The translations under genes and the position numbers were made by a program. A DNA stretch of 64,000 nt from DAOUKH01 sp965207995. Its GTDB lineage: Bacteria; Chloroflexota; Dehalococcoidia; SHYB01. The stretch spans positions 1,984,001 to 2,048,000 of the forward strand of contig OZ242299.1 of the NCBI GenBank assembly GCA_965207995.1, written 5' to 3'. The notes beneath the pieces are model-generated. The model saw only the letters and a list, made by a program, of their open reading frames with translations, was not told the DNA's origin and made no database searches. Position 1 is the stretch's first letter, and each line of letters starts with the position of its first letter. Shown here piece by piece: positions 59,064 through 64,000 of the stretch.

Positions 59064-60460
59064 CGCGTGAAGACCCCCATCTGGGTCGGCGCTCCGTGCG
59101 CTGGGTGGACGGGGCCGATGTCCTGGAAGATCACGTCGTACTTGCGGCGGTCCGCAACCTGCCGCGACCAGTCTTGGAATTCTCCTCGTGTCCACTCGAA
59201 ACGATGGTCTCCGTGCCTGAACGCGCCGCCGGCCAGTCCTTCGAACAGCGAGTTGTACTCCGCATTCGGCGTCGTTATGAGGACGGCGCCGGGCCTGGCA
59301 TTCCCGAAAACGGCGTCCTCGAAGGCGTCAAGCCGCGTGGGGTCGATGTGCTCTATCACCTCCATGGCGACGGCGGCATCGTGCCCCGCGAGGCGCTTGT
59401 CCCTGTAGGTGAGGGAGCCTTGCAGGAGAGTGATGCGCTCCCGCTGGCGCGGGGGCAGGGTGTCGAGGCGCAACCGGCGGGCCGCCGTTTCCAACGCCCG
59501 GTGTGAGACATCCATGCCCGTGATCGAACGAACCGAAGATTCCCCAAGAATAGCCTCGATCAACCTCCCCTCGCCGCAGCCGAGGTCGAGCACCCTGGCC
59601 GCCCCCATGTCGCGGAGCGCCGCGAGCACCGCCTGAGTGCGCTGCTCACCCAGTCGAATGGGCGATTCAAGCCGTTCCTCTTCCCGTTCGTGCCTTGTGG
59701 CGACAACGCCCGGGTAAGCCGATCCCGCGTCAAGCAGCTGGGCGAGCGCCTGGCTTACCAGGCTGCGCTGATGCTTCAGGTAGCGGCGCGAGATGAGTTC
59801 ACGCAGAGGATGGTTGTCCAGCCACCCCTCGCCGAAGCGCAGCAGCTTGGCCACCTCGTCGTCGCCGACCCAGTAGTGCTTTTCGTCGTCCAGGACGGGC
59901 AAGAGCACGTAGAGGTGAGCGAGCAATTCCCGGAGTCGGACCTTCGACGACAGGCGCACGCCGTAGTACGGGCTGTGTCCCCACTCTGGGAAACGTTCAT
60001 CCAAGGGCCGCCCTGAAACGTGAACGTCGTAGCCCAGCGGCTCGAACAAGCGCCTGATGACATCCGGCCCATCCGCAGAGGGCATCGCGGGAACATCGGC
60101 TTCCAGCGGCATGGGCATGTCGGCAAGTTCCGCTCGTTCGGCGCTCTTCCCCGCCAGCGCGCTGCCGAACACCGAGGCAATTGCCACGCTCATGTGCGAT
60201 GAGGCTACGTAGGGACGGTCGTTCACGTATTGCCCAAGCCAGTCCCCGGCGTTGGAGTTCCCGGACTTCGGGCGTGCCAGTCCCACCGGATCGATGTGCA
60301 ACAGAAGCGCCGCCGTGCAGCGGTGGATGTCTGCCTCGGGGTAGAAGACGTCGGCCCTCCCGAAAGACAGCTTGAACGACTGGAATCGACCAGGGTTCTT
60401 GTGGAGCAGGAACCCCAGGTCGGTCGCCGGTTGGTGCGTCGTCGTGATGGTGAGTAACAT
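59060..60460 (-). CDS. hen1: Hen1: 3'-terminal RNA ribose 2'-O-methyltransferase
   Basis: 466 residues. The N-terminal bacterial Hen1 domain (TTTHQPATDLGFLLHKNPGRFQSF, GRADVFYPEADIHRCTAALLLHIDPVGL) supports Pnkp adenylation; the C-terminal methyltransferase has SAM motif RVLDLGCGEGRL near 293 and the metal motif MEVIEHIDPTRLDAFE near 365. Partner of pnkp by a 4-bp overlap. A TATAAT on the minus strand at 60520-60515, inside the duplicated module, could be its -10. Confidence 0.93.
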   Translation of the reverse strand: MLLTITTTHQPATDLGFLLHKNPGRFQSFKLSFGRADVFYPEADIHRCTAALLLHIDPVGLARPKSGNSNAGDWLGQYVNDRPYVASSHMSVAIASVFGSALAGKSAERAELADMPMPLEADVPAMPSADGPDVIRRLFEPLGYDVHVSGRPLDERFPEWGHSPYYGVRLSSKVRLRELLAHLYVLLPVLDDEKHYWVGDDEVAKLLRFGEGWLDNHPLRELISRRYLKHQRSLVSQALAQLLDAGSAYPGVVATRHEREEERLESPIRLGEQRTQAVLAALRDMGAARVLDLGCGEGRLIEAILGESSVRSITGMDVSHRALETAARRLRLDTLPPRQRERITLLQGSLTYRDKRLAGHDAAVAMEVIEHIDPTRLDAFEDAVFGNARPGAVLITTPNAEYNSLFEGLAGGAFRHGDHRFEWTRGEFQDWSRQVADRRKYDVIFQDIGPVHPAHGAPTQMGVFTR

Positions 60461-60506
60461 GATTCAAATGGTGGGACCGAGACACCTGATTGAGTTTTGA
60501 CGAATG

Positions 60507-60546
60507 TTGCAAAGCCATTATACAGTTGCGATAATCAAACAACCAG
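60507..60546. repeat. duplicated promoter-like module, copy 2
   Basis: TTGCAA (60507-60512), 17 bp, GATAAT (60530-60535), inside the same 27-bp block (60520-60546) as at 54805-54831. It lies between divergent hen1 (minus) and the XRE regulator (plus), so it may serve both: GATAAT for the regulator, TATAAT on the other strand for hen1. Confidence 0.65.
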
Positions 60547-60605
60547 AGAACATCACGGTCGTTGATGGGAATTGTCCCGTAGACGGGGACACTGAGGAGA
60601 GACCG

Positions 60606-60992
60606 ATGGCTAGGACAGCGAGCTTCGACGGAGGGGCCTTCTTCACCGCCCTGGACGCGGAGCGGCAGGCCCGTCGATGCACATGGAGGCAGGTGGCGGA
60701 GGAGTGCGGGATCAGCGCTTCCACATTGAGCCGCATGGCCCAGGGCAGACTCCCCGATGTGAACGGCCTGGCTGCCTTGGCCGCCTGGTCGGGGCTGGAG
60801 GTGGACCGCTTCGTCAAGAGCGCCGTCGCCAGACAAGAGCCGAAGCCGATGGCGGTCATCTCCTCCTGCCTGCACGCAGACCCCCACCTCAGCGAGGAGG
60901 CCGCCGTCGCCATTGACCAGATGGTCAGGGCAGCCTATAGAAGCATGGCGAGCCAATGGACGCCATCGACTACCCAGCAGCCGAGGACGTAG
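60606..60992 (+). CDS. XRE family HTH regulator
   Basis: 128 residues from ATG 60606 with GAGGAGAG upstream. The HTH is TWRQVAEECGISASTLSRMAQG near 26-47, followed by LAALAAWSGLEVDRFV, a Cro/cI-type DNA-binding domain. Divergent from hen1 and sharing its intergenic module, so it may control the repair pair. A 22-codon frame (60957-61025) overlaps its end; regulators of this type are often followed by a metallopeptidase gene, but none is complete here. Confidence 0.8.
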   Translation: MARTASFDGGAFFTALDAERQARRCTWRQVAEECGISASTLSRMAQGRLPDVNGLAALAAWSGLEVDRFVKSAVARQEPKPMAVISSCLHADPHLSEEAAVAIDQMVRAAYRSMASQWTPSTTQQPRT

Positions 60993-61216
60993 TAGAGTGG
61001 GAAAGAACTCTGAGAGGTTCCTAAGACGTAGATGGATGCCAAGAGTTGATTGCCATCCTTAGAAAGGCCATGGAGACACCTGCTGAGGGGTGGCACAAGC
61101 TGACTGACTTGCAGGGACCCGCACTACCGTTGGAGGCCAGACAAGATAGATTCTAGTAAGTTGAGGATGGCACACAGATATGTTGCCCATATTGCTGGAG
61201 AGGGTATTCACCGCCA

Positions 61217-62194
61217 ATGACAGTGACCCCAACAAATAGGTCGACAGTAAACCAAAGCGCCAGGTTGTCGCCAACGAACGCCACGACCGAATTGAAGGGC
61301 GCAATTGCCGCAGTCTGTACAAAATCGGAGTTCGCGCAAGTTATTCCGGTTCTATCCGACAAAGCGGTAAACGTTGCGTCAGTCCCGCAGCGGAGTCCCC
61401 TGCGCTACCCAGGCGGTAAGACGTGGCTCGTGCCCGAAATCAGGAAGTACCTTGACGGCCTCGACTTTCGCCCAGAGGTATTCGTCGAGCCGTTCGCCGG
61501 TGGCGGGATCGCATCCCTAACGGCAGTCATGGACGACTACGTGGACCGTGCAGTGCTCTGCGAGAGGGACCCGGACATATCCAATCTGTGGCAGTGCATG
61601 CTCGACGACGCCGAGGAATTGGCGCAGCGCGTGCAGGGTTTCGAAGCAACTCCTGAGAACGTGAGCAAGGTATTCGCGGATGCGGGGATGTGCGGTATGG
61701 ACGCCGCATTTCGCACCCTGTTGCGGAACAGAGTAAGTCGGGGCGGCATCCTAGCCAAGGGTGCCTCGGTGATGAAGGAGGGAGAGAACGGGCATGGGAT
61801 CTCCTCTCGCTGGTACGCCGACACCTTGGCCGCACGTATCCGCGCAATCGGGAACTATGCAGACCGGTTTGACTTTTTCCAAGGGGATGGTGTGAGCCTC
61901 GTGGAACTCTGCAAGTACAACGAGGCAACCGCATTCTTCATTGATCCTCCCTACACCGCCGCCGGTAAGCAGGCGGGGAGGCGACTGTACACGTACAACG
62001 AAATCGACCACGAGGAACTGTTCAAGCGGATGTCACAGGTACGAGGCGTCTTCATGATGACCTACGACGAGAGTTCCGACGTGATCGAGATGGCGCGCAG
62101 GCGAGGATTCCATGTGGCCAAGGTCGCAATGAAGAACACCCACCATGCAGTGATGTACGAGTTGCTAATCACGTCGCACGAGCTGACGTCATGA
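61217..62194 (+). CDS. D12-class DNA adenine-N6 methyltransferase
   Basis: 325 residues. A Dam-like layout: SPLRYPGGKTWLVPEIRKYL near 58, SAM motif FVEPFAGGGIASLT near 88, catalytic DPPY in AFFIDPPYTAAGK near 236, and GVFMMTYDES near 275. It methylates adenine in a specific site to protect host DNA from the next gene's nuclease, whose ATG overlaps its stop. A short N-terminal extension (1-55) has no recognisable domain. Confidence 0.92.
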   Translation: MTVTPTNRSTVNQSARLSPTNATTELKGAIAAVCTKSEFAQVIPVLSDKAVNVASVPQRSPLRYPGGKTWLVPEIRKYLDGLDFRPEVFVEPFAGGGIASLTAVMDDYVDRAVLCERDPDISNLWQCMLDDAEELAQRVQGFEATPENVSKVFADAGMCGMDAAFRTLLRNRVSRGGILAKGASVMKEGENGHGISSRWYADTLAARIRAIGNYADRFDFFQGDGVSLVELCKYNEATAFFIDPPYTAAGKQAGRRLYTYNEIDHEELFKRMSQVRGVFMMTYDESSDVIEMARRRGFHVAKVAMKNTHHAVMYELLITSHELTS

Positions 62195-63060
62195 CTCAAC
62201 CTCGACGCTTCGGCATAGGAGAATGGTACGGACATTCATTCGTCGGGCTGACGCGGGACGAACGCCGGGCATATGCCGCCGGGACCGGTTCCCGGCCATG
62301 CCCCTTTCGGATGGGTGGGGGATCATGCACGAAGATCGGTGGGGTCTGTTCGTTCAGGCTATACGAAGACGATGATGGCGTTGCTACTCCAGTATCGGGC
62401 ACTGAGGCCGGATTGAGGGTTCTGTGTCCCCGGCGATTTGAGGAGGATATGACCATCTTTCGATGGGTAGGTGAGGTGGTTTTGGGTACTTCATCGCCCG
62501 CCATAGCCAGCGAGGTGGGCTTCCTCAAGTCCGAGGATGGAAACACGCACGTAGGCCGGATAGACATGGTTCTGGCGAATCAGGAAGACGGCACAACAGC
62601 ACTTAATTGGTGCGCCCTGGAGATTCAAGCCGTTTACTTTTCCGGTAGGAGCATGGGGGAAGAATTCAGAAACATTAGAAACTACGCGGGTGATCAGCCG
62701 CCCTTCCCAGGCCAGACGCGACGACCCGACTACCGGAGTAGTGGTCCGAAGCGTCTGATGCCCCAGTTGCAGATCAAGGTGCCTACGCTCCGTCGATGGG
62801 GCAAGAAGATGGTGGTAGTGGTAGACAAGCACTTCTACGAGTCCCTGGGGCGCATGGAAGAGGTCGGAGACCTATCGAGCGGAGACATAGCATGGTTCAC
62901 CGTAGACTTCGAGGAAGACCACGCCAGCGGGCACTTCAAACTCGTGAGGGATAGCGTCCACGTCACTACACTTGAGAGGGCTACCGAGGGACTGACGGGT
63001 GGCTCCCCCGTTACTCTGAACGAGTTTGAGGAAGGCATCCGATCCAAGCTCGCGCAGTAA
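62191..63060 (+). CDS. NotI-like type II restriction endonuclease
   Basis: 289 residues. It begins FGIGEWYGHSFVGLTRDERR and has the four-cysteine cluster region CPFRMGGGSCTKIGGVCS plus LCPRRF near 76, which in NotI binds iron; a possible PD-(D/E)xK-type core follows (GRIDMVLANQEDG...NWCALEIQAVYFSG). It overlaps the methylase by 4 bp (ATGA), a classic R-M pair. NotI's own site has no adenine while the partner here is an adenine methylase, so the recognition site should differ from NotI's. Family call is from memory of the motif. Confidence 0.78.
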   Translation: MTQPRRFGIGEWYGHSFVGLTRDERRAYAAGTGSRPCPFRMGGGSCTKIGGVCSFRLYEDDDGVATPVSGTEAGLRVLCPRRFEEDMTIFRWVGEVVLGTSSPAIASEVGFLKSEDGNTHVGRIDMVLANQEDGTTALNWCALEIQAVYFSGRSMGEEFRNIRNYAGDQPPFPGQTRRPDYRSSGPKRLMPQLQIKVPTLRRWGKKMVVVVDKHFYESLGRMEEVGDLSSGDIAWFTVDFEEDHASGHFKLVRDSVHVTTLERATEGLTGGSPVTLNEFEEGIRSKLAQ

Positions 63061-63141
63061 GGAGCTTTTCCCAATCCAGCTCAGTGTTTCCAATTGGAGG
63101 TGCCACAACCCTAGCTGGTATGCCGCACCTCGGTGAAATGA

Positions 63142-63173
63142 TTGTTACATACCAAATCCAAGATACGATTTGG
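63142..63173 (+). promoter_or_regulatory. possible promoter with overlapping inverted repeat
   Basis: TTGTTA (63142-63147), 16 bp, TACGAT (63164-63169). Overlapping it is CCAAATC (63152-63158), 8 bp, GATTTGG (63167-63173), a perfect 7-bp inverted repeat that could be an operator. It lies about 55 bp before the binding-protein gene. Confidence 0.35.
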
Positions 63174-63226
63174 AAGAGACGGGGGATGAGCAATGAGCTT
63201 CGGTAATTGGCCTTGGACGGCAAGTG

Positions 63227-64000
63227 ATGGGCTGGATTAGGCAAACAGTAGCATTGGCAGCGGCCATGGTCCTGACGGTGTGCCTTCTCTCGTGCGGAGA
63301 CGGCACAGAGCCGGTTCGCCTCGCCACCGAGGGCGATTACCATCCCTTCAACTTCATCAACGACGACGGCGAGATCGACGGGTTGGAGCGCGAGCTCGGC
63401 GACGAGTTGTGCCGCCGGGCCGAGCTTGAATGCGAGTGGGTGCTCAATGACTGGGAGAGCATGATCCCAGACCTGGTGGCGGGGGAGTTCGACGCCATCA
63501 TGGCCGGTATGAGCATCACCGACAAACGAGACATGACCATCGACTTCACCGAGCCCTATTACCCTCCCACACCGTCTGTCTACCTCGCGGTGGCGGGCGC
63601 GGGTGATGAGGCCGTCGAGGGGCGGCTAGGGGCCTACGCCAGCACCATCTACTCGGACTACTTTACGGAACGGGGCATCGCGTACATAGAGTTCAGCGAC
63701 GAGGACGACCGGTTGGCGGCCCTCCTGAATGGCGACATCGACGCGATGCTGGTGGACCACGCCTACGCCGTGGACAAGCTCTCGGAGTACGAGGGACGAC
63801 TGGCCGTCGTCGGCCCATCCGTGCTGCTGGACCGGGGGATCGGCATGGGCGTGCGCAACAACAACGACCTGCTGGCGAAGCTGAACTCTGCCTTAGCGTT
63901 CATGAAGGCCGACGGGGCGCTGGATGCCCTCATCGTCAAATGGGTGGGCGAGGACGCAGCGACATTCGGCGGAACCTCGGTGTCGTCCTCTGTGTCATCG
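63227..64000 (+). CDS. amino-acid-type ABC substrate-binding lipoprotein, cut by the window edge
   Basis: 258 codons from ATG 63227, still open at base 64000. Lipobox VCLLSC near 19-24, then a family 3 solute-binding domain: EGDYHPFNFINDDGEIDGLERELGDEL, MIPDLVAGEFDAIMAGMSITDKR, IDFTEPYY, DIDAMLVDHAYA, GIGMGVRNNNDLL, LIVKWVGE. It binds an amino acid or similar small polar ligand outside the membrane. The binding domain is complete; only the C-terminal tail (Ser-rich here) is missing. Confidence 0.9.
   Translation, partial: MGWIRQTVALAAAMVLTVCLLSCGDGTEPVRLATEGDYHPFNFINDDGEIDGLERELGDELCRRAELECEWVLNDWESMIPDLVAGEFDAIMAGMSITDKRDMTIDFTEPYYPPTPSVYLAVAGAGDEAVEGRLGAYASTIYSDYFTERGIAYIEFSDEDDRLAALLNGDIDAMLVDHAYAVDKLSEYEGRLAVVGPSVLLDRGIGMGVRNNNDLLAKLNSALAFMKADGALDALIVKWVGEDAATFGGTSVSSSVSS

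Larger units (their letters stand above)
49086..64000. mobile_element. putative integrated island at tRNA-Ala (right end outside window)
   Basis: The left boundary is the tRNA-Ala 3' end, where the recombinase frame runs into antisense tRNA sequence. Content beyond is accessory: recombinase, broken Calx-beta gene, cytochromes, Hen1-Pnkp, XRE regulator, R-M pair, unknown membrane proteins, with lower GC in places (for example 54.7-56.3 kb). I found no second copy of the tRNA 3' end in the window, so the right boundary and current mobility are unknown. Confidence 0.45.

Overview
High-GC bacterial chromosome segment whose gene content fits a Chloroflexota, most likely a SAR202-like Dehalococcoidia. 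The evidence is several paralogues each of CaiB/BaiF CoA-transferases, SDR oxidoreductases, enoyl-CoA hydratases, MaoC-type hydratases, amidohydrolases and an LLM flavin oxidoreductase, plus Thr/Pro/Ala-linker lipoprotein substrate-binding proteins and a fused AccD-AccA. This assignment rests on gene content and style, not on a marker-gene tree.

Layout. 1-3,840: two overlapping CaiB genes, a metallophosphoesterase and a small zinc-ribbon/sigma-region-4 pair. 4,431-11,328: housekeeping block (family 4 uracil-DNA glycosylase, RNase J, FtsK, AccDA). 11,530-20,397: SDR, zinc alcohol dehydrogenase, molybdenum hydroxylase large subunit, MaoC protein, MntA-HepT toxin-antitoxin pair, cNMP-binding and GYD proteins, isochorismatase-like hydrolase, two tandem enoyl-CoA hydratases. 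20,537-22,300: a DUF3179 lipoprotein interrupted by one in-frame TGA. 22,370-34,126: deacylase, SDRs, SnoaL-like protein, M24 peptidase, DUF433/PIN-like pair, a CaiB pair, double-hotdog hydratase, alpha/beta hydrolase. 34,148-39,618: peptide-type ABC transporter with two near-identical substrate-binding proteins flanking the permeases. 39,841-46,914: SDR, triple-Rid protein, amidohydrolases, LLM oxidoreductase, SDR. 46,911-48,906: leftward cluster containing a UGSC-type selenoprotein. 49,010-49,085: tRNA-Ala(GGC). From 49,086 to the right edge the content changes to accessory genes: a truncated serine recombinase abutting the tRNA, a Calx-beta remnant, a cytochrome c/b module, a two-repeat lipoprotein, unknown membrane proteins, a Hen1-Pnkp RNA-repair pair, an XRE regulator, a D12 adenine methylase with a NotI-like endonuclease, and an amino-acid-type substrate-binding lipoprotein cut by the edge.

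The main observation is evidence for selenocysteine use. Two unrelated genes, DUF3179 (TGA at 21,512) and the UGSC protein (TGA at 48,208-48,206), each read through exactly one TGA in frame. Each TGA sits at a conserved Cys/Sec position in a U-x-x-C motif, and each is followed 13-14 nt later by a 6-bp stem with a small G-containing loop, as expected of a bacterial SECIS. The UGSC family is a known selenoprotein family, which supports reading the DUF3179 TGA as Sec and not as a nonsense mutation.

Intergenic DNA carries a recurring family of modular, partly palindromic GC-rich repeats in at least six gaps. The left two thirds looks like a catabolic/CoA-metabolism chromosome backbone. The right quarter looks like an island integrated at tRNA-Ala, carrying RNA-repair and restriction functions.
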